Below are positions 46,195 to 55,315 of a DNA stretch of 64,000 nucleotides, in pieces. How positions within the stretch are numbered: position 1 is the stretch's first letter; every line of letters starts with the position of its first letter. The notes beneath the pieces were generated by a model. The model did no database searches. It was not told where the DNA came from and saw nothing but the letters and a program-made list of their open reading frames with translations. Made by a program: the position numbers and the translations under genes. Origin of the DNA: Achromobacter aegrifaciens (GTDB taxonomy: Bacteria > Pseudomonadota > Gammaproteobacteria > Burkholderiales > Burkholderiaceae_B); assembly GCF_902859735.1 (NCBI RefSeq), contig NZ_CADIJY010000005.1:451870-515869 (forward strand), in the 5' to 3' direction.

Positions 46195-47066
46195 TGATAG
46201 TGCGTCCTGCGGTCCAGCCAGCGGAACTTGACCAGCGCGGTCAGCGCCAGCACCACCAGCAACACGACGGTCAGCGTGGCGGCGTAAGCCGTGTCCCAGA
46301 AACTGAAACCCACCTGGTAGATGTAGTACAGCAGCAGCGTGCTGGCGTTATCCGGCCCGCCGCGCGTCATGACCACGACGTGGTCCACCAGCCGGAACGC
46401 GTTGATCAGGGCATTGATCAGCACGAAGAGGGTGGTGGGCATCAGCAGCGGCCACAGGATGCGGCGGAAGTACTGCCAGCGCGACGCGCCTTCCAGCATC
46501 GCGGCCTCGCGCAGCGACGGCGATACTGTCTGCAGGGCGGCCAGGTAGAAGATCATGAAGAAGCCGGACTCCTTCCAGACCGTCACCAGCATCAGCGCGG
46601 GCAGCGCGGTCTCGCGGTTGCCCAGCCAGTTGGGGCCTGGCGAGCCGAACAGCTGCATCACCTGGGCGATCAGCCCGTACTGCGGCGTGTAGAAGAACAG
46701 CCAGATGTTGGCCACCGCAACCATGGGCAGCACCGTGGGCGTGAAGTAGGCCATGCGCAGGAAACCGCGACCGCTCAGGTTGCGGTTGACCCATAGCGCC
46801 ATGATCAGCGCGATGCCGATGGACGTGGGGATGGTGCCCAGCGCGAACCACAGGTTGTTCCACAGCGACTGCCAGAACACCGGGTCGTCGAGCATGACGG
46901 CGTAATTGTCCAGCCCCACGAAGCGCGCGGGGCGCGCGCCCTTGGGGGTGGAGAAAAAGCTGTGCCATAGCGTCGCCACCGCCGGGTAGTGCGTGAAGGC
47001 GGCGAGCAGCACGATGGCTGGCAGCAACAGCAGCCAGCCATAAAGCGCGTTTAAAGAGCGGCTCAT
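46191..47066 (-). CDS. ABC transporter permease, UgpA-like
   Basis: 291 residues, six membrane segments beginning LNALYGWLLLLPAIVLLAAF. EAA loop SLREAAMLEGASRWQYFRRI followed by LWPLLMPTTLF, the MalF/UgpA type. It partners the UgpE-like permease to form the membrane channel of an importer for glycerol-3-phosphate or a related sugar-phosphate or polyol (inference). The binding-protein stop lies 14 nt before its start. Confidence 0.9.
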   Translation of the reverse strand: MSRSLNALYGWLLLLPAIVLLAAFTHYPAVATLWHSFFSTPKGARPARFVGLDNYAVMLDDPVFWQSLWNNLWFALGTIPTSIGIALIMALWVNRNLSGRGFLRMAYFTPTVLPMVAVANIWLFFYTPQYGLIAQVMQLFGSPGPNWLGNRETALPALMLVTVWKESGFFMIFYLAALQTVSPSLREAAMLEGASRWQYFRRILWPLLMPTTLFVLINALINAFRLVDHVVVMTRGGPDNASTLLLYYIYQVGFSFWDTAYAATLTVVLLVVLALTALVKFRWLDRRTHYQ

Positions 47067-47080
47067 CGTGCTTGTCGGCT

Positions 47081-48376
47081 TTACTTGTAGGGACGCAGTA
47101 TGCGGTCGGCCTCGCGTTGCGCGTCGGTCAGGGCCTGTTGCGGCGTCTTGGAACCGGTCAGGGCCGCCTGCAGGGCGTCGTTCAGGGTCTTGGTGACGCG
47201 CTGGTTTTCATGCGTGGAGAACTCCGCCACGCTGACTTCCAGCTGGTCGCGCGCGACCGCGGCGGCCGGCACTTCCTGCGCGTACTTCTTCATCTTTTCG
47301 GTCTGCCAGGCGGCCGGGGTTACGGCCACGTAGCCCGTGGCGATGCTCCAGTCGGCGGCGCGCTCGGGCGTGGTGACCCATTGCGCGAACTTCAGCGCGG
47401 CCTGCTGCTGCGCCGGCGTGCCGCTCTTGAAGATATAGAAGTTGCCGCCGCCGGTCGGGCTGCCGCCGCGCTTTTGCTGCGGCATCATGGCCACGCCGAA
47501 CGGGAAGTCCGCGTTCTTGCGGATGTTGGTCAGGTTGCCTGTCGTGGTCCAGACCATGGCGGCCTTCTTTTCCAGGAAGTCCTTGGGCGTGGTGCCCCAG
47601 TCGATGGTGCCGGTCGGCATGATCTTGTGCTTGGCCGAGAGGTCGCGCCAGAACTGCGCGGCTTCCACCACCGCGGGCTTGTCCAGGTAGACCTCGTTGC
47701 CGGCCTCGTTCATCAGGATCGCGCCGTTGGGCGTGGTCAGCGCCTGGAACAGCCAGTAGGCGAAGGCGCCGCCCGAGGGGATCTCGATGCCCCACTGCGT
47801 GGTATTGCCGGAGGCGTCCTGCTTGGTCAGCTTCTTGCCGTATTCGACCAGTTCGGCCCAGGTCGCCGGCGCGCGCTCGGGATCCAGCCCCGCGGCCTTG
47901 AACAGGTCCTTGTTGTAGTACATGACGATGGTCGAACGCTGGAACGGCACGCCCCAGGTATGGCCGCCGGTGCGGCTGTTCTGCATGAAGGCGTCATAGA
48001 AGCCGCCCAGCCACTTCTTGTCGGCGTCGCTCTTGGCCAGGCTGTCGATCGGGACGATGGCGTCCTCGTCGATCAGCGTGAACATGTCGGTGGACAGCAG
48101 CACCGCCAGCTGCGGCGGCGTGCCGCCCTTGAGCGCGGTCAGCGCCTTGGCGATGGAGTCCTGGTAGGAGCCCGCGTAGATCGGCTTGATCTTGATGTCG
48201 GGATTTTCCTTCTGGAAATCCGCCACCATGTCGTCGACGATCTTGGTGATCGGGCCGCCGACCGCGACGGGGTAATAGAACTCCACCTCGACGGGCTTGT
48301 TCTGCGCCTGCGCAGGCAGCGACAGGCAGGCGGCGGCCAGGCTGGCGGCCAGGGTTTTCAGTACGATGCGACGCAT
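47081..48376 (-). CDS. ABC transporter periplasmic binding protein, UgpB-like
   Basis: 431 residues. Signal peptide MRRIVLKTLAASLAAACLSL with cleavage at PAQAQ. Solute-binding family 1: FYYPVAVGGPITKIVDDMVA, DFQKENPDIKIKPIYAGSYQ, ending KTPQQALTDAQREADRIL, which resembles the UgpB C-terminus (KTPQQALDTAV). Glycerol-3-phosphate or glycerophosphodiester is the most likely ligand. AGGAAAGGAAACC precedes the start. Confidence 0.88.
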   Translation of the reverse strand: MRRIVLKTLAASLAAACLSLPAQAQNKPVEVEFYYPVAVGGPITKIVDDMVADFQKENPDIKIKPIYAGSYQDSIAKALTALKGGTPPQLAVLLSTDMFTLIDEDAIVPIDSLAKSDADKKWLGGFYDAFMQNSRTGGHTWGVPFQRSTIVMYYNKDLFKAAGLDPERAPATWAELVEYGKKLTKQDASGNTTQWGIEIPSGGAFAYWLFQALTTPNGAILMNEAGNEVYLDKPAVVEAAQFWRDLSAKHKIMPTGTIDWGTTPKDFLEKKAAMVWTTTGNLTNIRKNADFPFGVAMMPQQKRGGSPTGGGNFYIFKSGTPAQQQAALKFAQWVTTPERAADWSIATGYVAVTPAAWQTEKMKKYAQEVPAAAVARDQLEVSVAEFSTHENQRVTKTLNDALQAALTGSKTPQQALTDAQREADRILRPYK

Positions 48377-48403
48377 GTTGGTTTCCTTTCCTGTGTACGG
48401 GCC

Positions 48404-49459
48404 CTAGCGGCCAGCGGAGTTGATGACCGCCGAATCGGCGGCAAAGAAGTGCTGCTGGCCGTCCTGCCAGGACAGGCCCAGTGTTTCGCCCGTGCCGGCG
48501 CGCAAGTGACCGCCCACGCGCACGGCCACGCCGCTGGTGTCGCCCACGCGGCAGACCACGATGGAGTCCGCGCCGAAGTACTCCACGCTTTCCACGGTGG
48601 CGGGAACGCCGTTGGCGTCGATGCGGATGTGTTCGGGACGCACGCCCAGCTTCACGGCGCCCGCGGGAGCGCCGGCGATGGCGCGGCTCTGCGTGCCGGC
48701 GATGATGGTGGCGCCCTGCGCGGAGCTCAGGCCGATCAGGTTCATGGGCGGCGTGCCGATGAAGCGCGCGGCGAATTCGGTGGCGGGCCGCGCATACAGG
48801 CCGTCGGGCGTGTCGTGCTGTTCAATCTTGCCGCCGCGCAGCAGCACTACCTGATCGGCCATGCTCATGGCTTCGGTCTGGTCGTGCGTCACGTAGACCA
48901 TGGTGATGCCCAGGTCTTGCTGCAAGGCGCGGATCTCGCGGCGCATTTCATGGCGCAGCTGCGCGTCCAGGTTGGACAGCGGTTCGTCCATCAGGCACAC
49001 CGGCGCTTCGGAGATCACGGCGCGGCCCAGCGCCACGCGCTGCTGCTGGCCGCCCGACAATTGCGAGGGCTTGCGGTCCAGCAGATGGTTCAGGCCCAAG
49101 AGGCCAGCCACGCGTTGCAGGCGGCGGTCGTAGTCGCGCGCGGGCTCCTTGCGCACCTTGAGACCGAACAGGATGTTCTCGCGCACCGACAGGTGCGGAA
49201 ACAGGGCGTACGACTGGAACACCATCGAGATGCGGCGCTTGGCAGGCGGCAGCTGGGTGACGTCGCGGTCGCCGATGTGGATGGTGCCAGAGGTCGGCGT
49301 GTCCAGCCCGGCAATCATGCGCAAGGTGGTGGATTTGCCGCAGCCGGACGGGCCAAGCAGGACCGTGAAGCTGCCGGCGGGAACCGTGAAGCTCACCCCA
49401 TGGATCGCGGCGGCGTTGCCATATTGTTTGGTGAGATTATCCAGAACGATGGATGACAT
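48404..49459 (-). CDS. ugpC: ABC transporter ATPase, UgpC/MalK-like
   Basis: 351 residues. Walker A GPSGCGKSTTLRMIAGLD, Q-loop, ABC signature LSGGQQQRVALGRAVIS, Walker B PVCLMDEPLSNLDAQLRHEM and H-loop VYVTHDQTEAMSMAD; the C-terminal TOBE domain is typical of the MalK/UgpC family. It energises the binding-protein-dependent importer encoded downstream. The LacI-type palindrome is 45 nt before its start. Confidence 0.9.
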   Translation of the reverse strand: MSSIVLDNLTKQYGNAAAIHGVSFTVPAGSFTVLLGPSGCGKSTTLRMIAGLDTPTSGTIHIGDRDVTQLPPAKRRISMVFQSYALFPHLSVRENILFGLKVRKEPARDYDRRLQRVAGLLGLNHLLDRKPSQLSGGQQQRVALGRAVISEAPVCLMDEPLSNLDAQLRHEMRREIRALQQDLGITMVYVTHDQTEAMSMADQVVLLRGGKIEQHDTPDGLYARPATEFAARFIGTPPMNLIGLSSAQGATIIAGTQSRAIAGAPAGAVKLGVRPEHIRIDANGVPATVESVEYFGADSIVVCRVGDTSGVAVRVGGHLRAGTGETLGLSWQDGQQHFFAADSAVINSAGR

Positions 49460-49503
49460 GCTGTCTCGAAGATCTAATAGTTAGATCCGCATTGTTGCCT
49501 GTT

Positions 49504-49519
49504 ATGAAAACCTTTTCAT
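49504..49519. promoter_or_regulatory. LacI-type operator before the ATPase gene
   Basis: ATGAAAACCTTTTCAT is a perfect 7-2-7 inverted repeat in the gap between the phosphodiesterase and ATPase genes, closely resembling the site in front of the lacI gene (51448-51463). Confidence 0.65.
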
Positions 49520-49575
49520 TGTGCAGCGCAAACATGACGGATGTATGGCAGGACAAACTTTCGTAGTCTAGGGCC

Positions 49576-50373
49576 TCAGGCAAAGGGGTACGGGCCGGGG
49601 TATTCCCCAATGACCGCGTGGTGCGTGACCAGGTTCTTGCCTTGCCACCAATGCAACTGATAACCCGGCGGTTCCATGATGTATTGCAGCGTCGGCCGCG
49701 GCCCCAGTTCCAGCGCAAGCTGATGCGCGGTGCCTGGACAGGTGGACGCGATGGTGCCGCCGAAGCGCTGGAAGATCGTGCGGTGCAGGTGGCCGCAAAG
49801 CACGCGCTCCACGTTGGGAAAGCGCGCCACGATGCGTTCGAGCTCGGGCGCGCCAGCCAGCAGGCCAATGGCGTCCATATGTTCGATGCCCGTCAGGAAA
49901 GGCGGATGGTGCATCAGAACCAACGTGGGCCGGTCGGGCTGTTCGGCCAGGCGCGCGGCCAGCCAGTCCAGGCGGTCCTGGCAGAGTTCGCCATGGCTCT
50001 TCATGGGCACCACCGTGTCCAGCGCCAGCATGCGCAACGGATAGGTCTCGATGGCGTATTGGATGAACGGGCTTTCGCCTTGCAGATAGCCGTGGTCGGG
50101 GAAGGCCGCGCGCAGCTGGGCGCGGTCGTCGTGGTTGCCGGGCAGCAGGAAATACGGAATCTCCAGCGCCTGCAAGTGGTCGCGCAGAACTTGGTATTCG
50201 TGCGGGCGGCCCAGGTCAGTCAGATCGCCCGTGATAAGGACGCAGTCGGGGCGCGGGGTCAGGGCATTGAGCGCGCGCACCGCGGGCGCCAGGAACGCCG
50301 CCGGATCGATGATGCCGTAGGCCTTGTCGCCCGGGGTGCGCATGTGCAGGTCGGTGATTTGTGCGATGAGCAT
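49576..50373 (-). CDS. Calcineurin-like metallophosphoesterase (CpdA/GpdQ-like)
   Basis: 265 residues from the ATG at 50373. Metallophosphatase motifs in order: MLIAQITDLH, CVLITGDLTDLG, FLLPGNHDD, TLVLMHHPPFLTG, RVLCGHLHRT. This is the class III cyclic-nucleotide or GpdQ glycerophosphodiesterase group. Between lacI and a Ugp-like importer, a GpdQ-type role (cleaving glycerophosphodiesters to G3P) is more likely than cAMP turnover, but sequence alone does not settle it. Confidence 0.9.
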   Translation of the reverse strand: MLIAQITDLHMRTPGDKAYGIIDPAAFLAPAVRALNALTPRPDCVLITGDLTDLGRPHEYQVLRDHLQALEIPYFLLPGNHDDRAQLRAAFPDHGYLQGESPFIQYAIETYPLRMLALDTVVPMKSHGELCQDRLDWLAARLAEQPDRPTLVLMHHPPFLTGIEHMDAIGLLAGAPELERIVARFPNVERVLCGHLHRTIFQRFGGTIASTCPGTAHQLALELGPRPTLQYIMEPPGYQLHWWQGKNLVTHHAVIGEYPGPYPFA

Positions 50374-50411
50374 GACGCATGTACCGAAGAATAGTGTTGT
50401 AGGAAAAGACC

Positions 50412-51425
50412 TCAGCGGCGCACCGGCGCGGCGGTGCCGCCTACGACGATGCAGTGCGGCAGGCGGTCCGAATGCGGCGGTTGGCCCTGGATCTGCGCCA
50501 GCAGGTTCGAGCAGGCCGTCTCGCCAATGCCGTCGCTGGGCTGGGCTACGGTGGTCAGGGGCGGCGTCAGCAAGGCGCCAAAGCGCATGCCGTCGAAGCC
50601 GCACACCGAGATATCGGCGGGCACGGATAGCCCCAGGCCCACCAGGTCCGCGATGACGGCCGTGGCCAGCAGGTCGTTGGAACAGAACAAGGCGGTGGGC
50701 GCCTGCTTGCCGCGCAGCGCAGCCTTCAGGGCATCCAGGTCGCTGCCCGTGTGCGAACTCATGGAGATGTGCTGGATGTCGTCCAGGCCCAGGCGCTTGG
50801 CGCAGGCGCGCGCGCCCGTCAGCCGGCGGCGGGCGCGGTCCGATGCAGTCAGCGGGCCCGTGACCAGCGCGATGCGGCGATGGCCCAGCGCGGCCAGGTG
50901 GGCCACCATGTCGCTGGCGGCGGCGCGATTGTCGACCGACGCGAAGGGATGGGCACCGGACTCGTTGTAGACCAGCACGTAGGGTATGCCGGCATGGTCC
51001 AGGTCATCCAGCGTGGCGCTTTTGGCGGCGTCGGCGACCGTCAGGATCAGGCCGTCGACCTGATGGTCCATCAGGCCCTGGACCGCGGCGGATTCCACCG
51101 CAGGATCGTAGCCTGTGGCGGTCAGCATGACGCTGTAGCCCGATTCCCGCGCGCGCCGTTCCGCGCCTTCGAAGCACTCGGCGAACACGGGATTGGATAG
51201 CGTGGGCAGTATCAGGCCGATGGTGCGCGTGCTGCCTGAACGCAGGCTGCGGCCCACGCGATTGGGCCGGAAGCCCGCGCGCTTGGCGACGTTGCGGATA
51301 TGTGCGAGCGTGTCGGGATGAACGATCTCGGGCTGGTTGAACGCGCGCGAAACCGTTGCCGGGGAGACCCCGGCCTTGCGGGCCACTTCAATGATGGAAA
51401 AGCGGGGCGACGAGCGCGAGGCCAT
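50412..51425 (-). CDS. LacI-family repressor of the importer operon
   Basis: 337 residues. HTH IIEVARKAGVSPATVSRAFN with hinge RNVAKRAGFRPNRVGRSLRS, then two periplasmic-binding-like subdomains with IGLILPTLSNPVFAECFEGA and PADISVCGFDGMRFGALLTP. It lies upstream of the phosphodiesterase and the importer in the same direction. A palindrome before its own ATG and another before the ATPase gene indicate autoregulation and control of the operon. Confidence 0.93.
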   Translation of the reverse strand: MASRSSPRFSIIEVARKAGVSPATVSRAFNQPEIVHPDTLAHIRNVAKRAGFRPNRVGRSLRSGSTRTIGLILPTLSNPVFAECFEGAERRARESGYSVMLTATGYDPAVESAAVQGLMDHQVDGLILTVADAAKSATLDDLDHAGIPYVLVYNESGAHPFASVDNRAAASDMVAHLAALGHRRIALVTGPLTASDRARRRLTGARACAKRLGLDDIQHISMSSHTGSDLDALKAALRGKQAPTALFCSNDLLATAVIADLVGLGLSVPADISVCGFDGMRFGALLTPPLTTVAQPSDGIGETACSNLLAQIQGQPPHSDRLPHCIVVGGTAAPVRR

Positions 51426-51447
51426 GGCGGGAGTGCTGCCGAGATTC

Positions 51448-51463
51448 GTGAAAACGATTTCAT
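51448..51463. promoter_or_regulatory. LacI-type operator before lacI
   Basis: GTGAAAACGATTTCAT contains TGAAA and TTTCA arms around a central CG, 23 nt upstream of the lacI start. It resembles the operator before the ATPase gene, so the repressor probably binds both. Confidence 0.6.
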
Positions 51464-51561
51464 ATTACTCGACAAATATGACCTTTGTATTGCACGGGTT
51501 TGCGCTATGCTGATGCCGACGCAACAATAAATTGCCATGGCGCGGCATGCGATTTCCCCGG

Positions 51562-51578
51562 GAAAAAGCGGCTTTTTC
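51562..51578. repeat. Palindrome upstream of the amidase gene
   Basis: GAAAAAGC-g-GCTTTTTC is a perfect 8-1-8 palindrome about 165 nt before the amidase start. Too tight for a normal hairpin loop, so more like a protein-binding site. Confidence 0.4.
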
Positions 51579-51634
51579 GGTGTTTATCCCAATTGACGCA
51601 GCGCGCACAATGGCTGGAGTCGGTCCATCCGAAC

Positions 51635-51655
51635 TGCGCGGCAATATGCCGCGCA
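51635..51655. repeat. Second palindrome upstream of the amidase gene
   Basis: Arms TGCGCGGCA and TGCCGCGCA with an ATA centre form a perfect 9-3-9 inverted repeat 85 nt before the amidase start; it could be an operator or a leader hairpin. Confidence 0.4.
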
Positions 51656-51740
51656 TAAAGGCGGATCCTCGGTCAAAGGGGACCGGGTGCGTATTTAGCT
51701 GCCGTGCGACACGCGCGGTACCGGTAAAGAGGAAAGGACC

Positions 51741-53069
51741 ATGTCTACTGCCTTGAACAGACTTGGCGCGCTGGAAGCCGCGCGCAAGCTGCAACGGCGC
51801 GAATTGACTGCAGAGCAATTGGTGCGCGCATGCTTTGCGCGCATCGAGCAACGCGAAAGCACCATCCACGCCTGGACCGCGCTGCAAAAGCAGGCCGCGC
51901 TGGATCGCGCGCAGGAATTGGACCGCGGCGCGCTGCGCGGCGTGCTGCATGGCCTGCCCATGGGCGTGAAGGACCTGTTCGACACCGTCGACCTGCCCAC
52001 GCGCTATGGCTCGCCCATCTATGAACGCCACCATCCGGGCCTGGACGCGGCCTCGGTGGCGCTGTGCCGGGGCGCAGGCGCGATCGTCGTCGGCAAGACC
52101 GTGACGACTGAATTCGCCACCTATTTGGCAGGCCCCACGCGCAATCCTCGCAACGAAGCCTACTCGCCCGGCGGTTCGTCCAGCGGTTCGGCCGCGGCGG
52201 TGGCCGACGACATGGTGCCCTTCGCATTGGGTACGCAGACCGCGGCTTCCATCATCCGCCCTGCTTCCTATTGCGGCATCGTGGGCTTCAAACCCACCTT
52301 TGGCAGCATTTCCCGCGCGGGCGTCAAAAGCCTGGCGGAGTCCCTGGACACCATCGGCGGTTTCGCGCGTTCGGTGCCGGACGTGGCATTGTTTGCTTCC
52401 GTCCTGATGCGCGATCCGCGCATGCTTGATCTGGCCTATGACGGCAAGCCGCGTATCGGCATGTACCGCAGCCTGCAATGGCGGCATGCGCTGCCCGAAA
52501 CCAAGGAAGCCTACGCGCAGGCCGCGGCCATCCTGTCGCGCGCCGGCGCCGTGGTCGAAGAATTGCCGCTGCCGCCCGAGCATTGCGTTCTGGTGCAGCT
52601 GCATGCGGACATCATGGCGTTTGAAGCTTCGCAGGCGCTGGCCTACGAGCGCCTGGAGCATGCGGCGCAGCTCAGTCCCAAGATCCAGGCCATCCTGGAA
52701 GCGGGCTCGCGCATCACCGCTGAAGAACACCAGAAGAACCTGATGCGCGTCGCCGAGTCGCGCGCGCGCGTGGACACGTGGTTCGACAAGTACGACGTGC
52801 TGCTTGCGCCCAGCGCCAGCGGCGAGGCGCCGTTCGCGGACCTGGGTACGGGCGATCCGCAGTTCTCGCGCGCGTGGACGGTATTCGGCCATCCTTCCCT
52901 CAGCCTGCCCTTCGCCACCGGCCCGCAGGGCTTGCCCGTCGGGTTGCAGCTGGTCGGCGCGCGCTATAGCGACCACCGCACGCTGGCAATCGCCGCTTGG
53001 GTCCATCAGCGGCTCCTTGCGGCCACCGCGCCAGATATCGGCGCGGCCGACATCTGGCCACGCGGATAA
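51741..53069 (+). CDS. Amidase (GatA/AmiE signature family)
   Basis: 442 residues. Amidase-signature catalytic triad: Lys in LPMGVKDLFDTVDLPTRYGS, cis-Ser in SPGGSSSGSAAAVADDMVPF, nucleophile Ser in LGTQTAASIIRPASYCGIVG. It hydrolyses an amide to acid and ammonia; the substrate is not evident. GAGGAAAGGACC precedes the ATG. The 315 nt before it contain two perfect palindromes and the lacI operator; it ends before the bidirectional terminator at 53089. Confidence 0.92.
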   Translation: MSTALNRLGALEAARKLQRRELTAEQLVRACFARIEQRESTIHAWTALQKQAALDRAQELDRGALRGVLHGLPMGVKDLFDTVDLPTRYGSPIYERHHPGLDAASVALCRGAGAIVVGKTVTTEFATYLAGPTRNPRNEAYSPGGSSSGSAAAVADDMVPFALGTQTAASIIRPASYCGIVGFKPTFGSISRAGVKSLAESLDTIGGFARSVPDVALFASVLMRDPRMLDLAYDGKPRIGMYRSLQWRHALPETKEAYAQAAAILSRAGAVVEELPLPPEHCVLVQLHADIMAFEASQALAYERLEHAAQLSPKIQAILEAGSRITAEEHQKNLMRVAESRARVDTWFDKYDVLLAPSASGEAPFADLGTGDPQFSRAWTVFGHPSLSLPFATGPQGLPVGLQLVGARYSDHRTLAIAAWVHQRLLAATAPDIGAADIWPRG

Positions 53070-53088
53070 GCGCGGCGCGCGTCCAAAG

Positions 53089-53120
53089 AAAAAGCCAGCC
53101 CGATAAGGCTGGCTTTTTTT
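53089..53120. terminator. Bidirectional terminator between amidase and leuA
   Basis: AAAAAGCCAGCC (53089-53100) pairs with GGCTGGCTTTTT (53107-53118) around a CGATAA loop, T-run to 53120, A-run on the other strand. It ends both the amidase and the leuA transcripts. Confidence 0.95.
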
Positions 53121-53135
53121 ACGCCGGATTGCGGA

Positions 53136-54848
53136 TCACGCGGTTTCGGCGGTTTCTTGCTCGGTTGCGGTCACGGCGCCGGCATTGATGTGGCGGTTGA
53201 CGGCGCTCAGCACGGCCTGGAAGGAAGCCGTCACGATGTCGCGGTCGATGCCCACGCCAAAGCCCGTGCTGGATTCGCCGACGCGCAGTTCGACATAGGA
53301 CGCGGCGCGCGTGTCGGTGCCGGTGCCAATGGCGTGCTCGTGGTAGTCCATGATGCGCACGGGCACGTCCAGCGCGGCTACGAAGGCCGAGATGGCGCCG
53401 TCGCCCTTGCCCGTCACGATGCGGCGTTCGCCGTTGTATTCCAATTCAGCTTCGATGCTGAAGTGCTGGCCTTCGCCTGCCGACGGATTGCCGTCGATGC
53501 GGTGGCGCACCAGCTTCCACGGCGACTTCTGCTCGAGGTATTCGCGGTTGAAGATGGTGTGCACGTCGTCGGCCGTGACTTCGCGGCCGGTTTCGTCGGT
53601 GACGCGCTGGATGGCGCGGCTGAATTCGATCTGCAGGCGGCGCGGCAACACCAGGCCGTGTTCCTGTTCCAGCAGGTACGACACGCCGCCCTTGCCCGAC
53701 TGGCTGTTCACGCGGATGACGGCGTCGTAGCTGCGGCCGAGGTCGGCCGGGTCGATCGGCAAGTAAGGCACTTCCCAGACGGCGTCGGCCTGTTGCTGGG
53801 CAAAGCCCTTCTTGATGGCATCCTGGTGTGAGCCCGAGAACGCGGTGAAGACCAGGTCGCCCGCGTACGGGTGGCGCGGGTGAACGGGCAACTGGTTGCA
53901 GTACTCGGCGCAGCGGCGCACTTCGTCGATGTCCGAGAAGTCCAGCCCCGGATGCACGCCCTGCGTGTAGAGGTTCAAGGCCAGGGTGACGAGGTCGACG
54001 TTGCCGGTGCGCTCGCCGCTGCCGAAGAGGCAGCCTTCGATGCGGTCGGCGCCGGCCATCACGGCGAATTCGGCGGCGGCCACGGCGGTGCCGCGGTCAT
54101 TGTGCGGGTGCACGCTGAGCACGATGCTGTCGCGGCGCGCCAGGTTCTTGTGCATCCATTCGATCTGGTCGGCGTACAGATTGGGGCTGGTGGCCTCGAT
54201 GGTGGCGGGCAGGTTCAGCACCATCTTGCACTCGGGAGTGGGCTGCCATACGTCGGCCACGGCGTTGGAGACTTCCAGCGCGAACTCGGGTTCGGTGGTG
54301 CTGAAGACTTCGGGCGAGTACTGGTAGCGCCATTGCGTTTCCGGGTGCTGCGCCATGTACTGCTTCACCAGGCGCGTGCCGGTGGTGGCGATGTTCTTGA
54401 TTTCGTCCTTGCTCATGTTGAACACGACCTTGCGGAACGCCGGGGCGCAGGCGTTGTACAGGTGGACGATGGCTTGCTTGGCGCCGGCGGCGGATTCCAC
54501 CGTGCGGCTGATCAGGTCTTCGCGCGACTGGGTCAGCACGATGATGGTGACGTCGTCAGGAATGCGCTTTTCGTTGATGAGCTTGCGCACGAAATCGAAG
54601 TCGGTCTGCGAAGCGGACGGGAAGCCCACTTCGATTTCCTTGAAGCCGATCTTCACCAGCTGTTCGAAGAAGCGGAGCTTGCGCTCGACGCTCATCGGCT
54701 CGATCAGGGCCTGGTTGCCGTCACGCAGGTCCGTGCTCATCCAGATCGGCGCCTTGGTGATGCGGCGGCTGGGCCAGGTGCGTTCGGAAAAGTCGCGGGT
54801 AAAGGGCGCGAAGGGGACGTATTTGGTGGCGGGGTTGGCAAGCATCAT
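53136..54848 (-). CDS. leuA: 2-isopropylmalate synthase (long form)
   Basis: 570 residues, the long LeuA type. HMGL-like barrel with [40 protein letters not shown] and [20 protein letters not shown], then the C-terminal LeuA dimerisation/regulatory domain ([20 protein letters not shown]) that binds leucine as feedback inhibitor. It makes 2-isopropylmalate from 2-oxoisovalerate and acetyl-CoA, the first committed step of leucine synthesis. GAGG precedes tandem ATGs. The upstream 525 nt hold unusual inverted repeats. Confidence 0.97.
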   Translation of the reverse strand: MMLANPATKYVPFAPFTRDFSERTWPSRRITKAPIWMSTDLRDGNQALIEPMSVERKLRFFEQLVKIGFKEIEVGFPSASQTDFDFVRKLINEKRIPDDVTIIVLTQSREDLISRTVESAAGAKQAIVHLYNACAPAFRKVVFNMSKDEIKNIATTGTRLVKQYMAQHPETQWRYQYSPEVFSTTEPEFALEVSNAVADVWQPTPECKMVLNLPATIEATSPNLYADQIEWMHKNLARRDSIVLSVHPHNDRGTAVAAAEFAVMAGADRIEGCLFGSGERTGNVDLVTLALNLYTQGVHPGLDFSDIDEVRRCAEYCNQLPVHPRHPYAGDLVFTAFSGSHQDAIKKGFAQQQADAVWEVPYLPIDPADLGRSYDAVIRVNSQSGKGGVSYLLEQEHGLVLPRRLQIEFSRAIQRVTDETGREVTADDVHTIFNREYLEQKSPWKLVRHRIDGNPSAGEGQHFSIEAELEYNGERRIVTGKGDGAISAFVAALDVPVRIMDYHEHAIGTGTDTRAASYVELRVGESSTGFGVGIDRDIVTASFQAVLSAVNRHINAGAVTATEQETAETA

Positions 54849-54993
54849 TACTACACCTCGATCGGTTTCTTTTGAATCCCGGGAATGCTTCCCTAGGCGG
54901 CTGCGCGACCGGATTGCGGTCTTGCGCCAGGATTTGCCGTGATTGACCGGCAGGATTCAGAGATAAAAGGGGGAAATCGCGTGTGGCAAGCGT

Positions 54994-55110
54994 GGTTGCC
55001 GAGCTACCACGGGGACACTAGGCCCGGCAACCGATCGGTAGGTATAGCGATAGCGCGTAGGAGGAGAAACGAGCGCGCAGGCCGGCAACCGGAGCGTCGT
55101 AGCGTCCGGT
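54994..55110 (-). promoter_or_regulatory. Leader region of leuA with competing stem-loops
   Basis: On the minus strand the sequence GGTTGCCGG occurs twice (around 55090 and 55032). A third element CGGCAACC (minus strand 55001-54994) can pair with either copy: 8 bp each. Upstream, ACCGGA and TCCGGT (55110-55088) form another stem whose 3' arm overlaps the first copy. The two structures are mutually exclusive, as in an attenuator; no Leu-rich leader peptide or clear U-run was found. Confidence 0.4.
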
Positions 55111-55163
55111 GGCAATCGCGAAGGGGGTGCGGTGAGCGGCCATAGGTTGCTAGTCAAACACAT

Positions 55164-55253
55164 TTTTGCCGAATGCGCAACTGAACACTCTTTTGTGTTG
55201 AGGTGAAATATATGCCGGTGGCAACGCATTTTGCTGAAGAATATTCGGCAAAA
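55164..55253. repeat. Pair of related inverted repeats upstream of leuA
   Basis: TTTTGCCGAAT (55164-55174) has an exact inverted copy ATTCGGCAAAA (55243-55253), spaced 68 nt. The second also forms its own imperfect palindrome with the adjacent TTTTGCTGAA (55229-55238). They look like paired binding sites bracketing a promoter region. The 54849-55373 stretch otherwise holds no gene. Confidence 0.5.
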
Positions 55254-55315
55254 CGAGGTTGGACGGGGGCGGGAGGCACGCTATGGGGTTGCCAGGCCAG
55301 GCGTACGGCTGAAGC

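Noticed and set aside
54957-55229. A 90-codon minus-strand frame in the leuA leader
   Set aside because: No leucine-codon run, no ribosome binding site, and atypical composition; better explained as non-coding leader.
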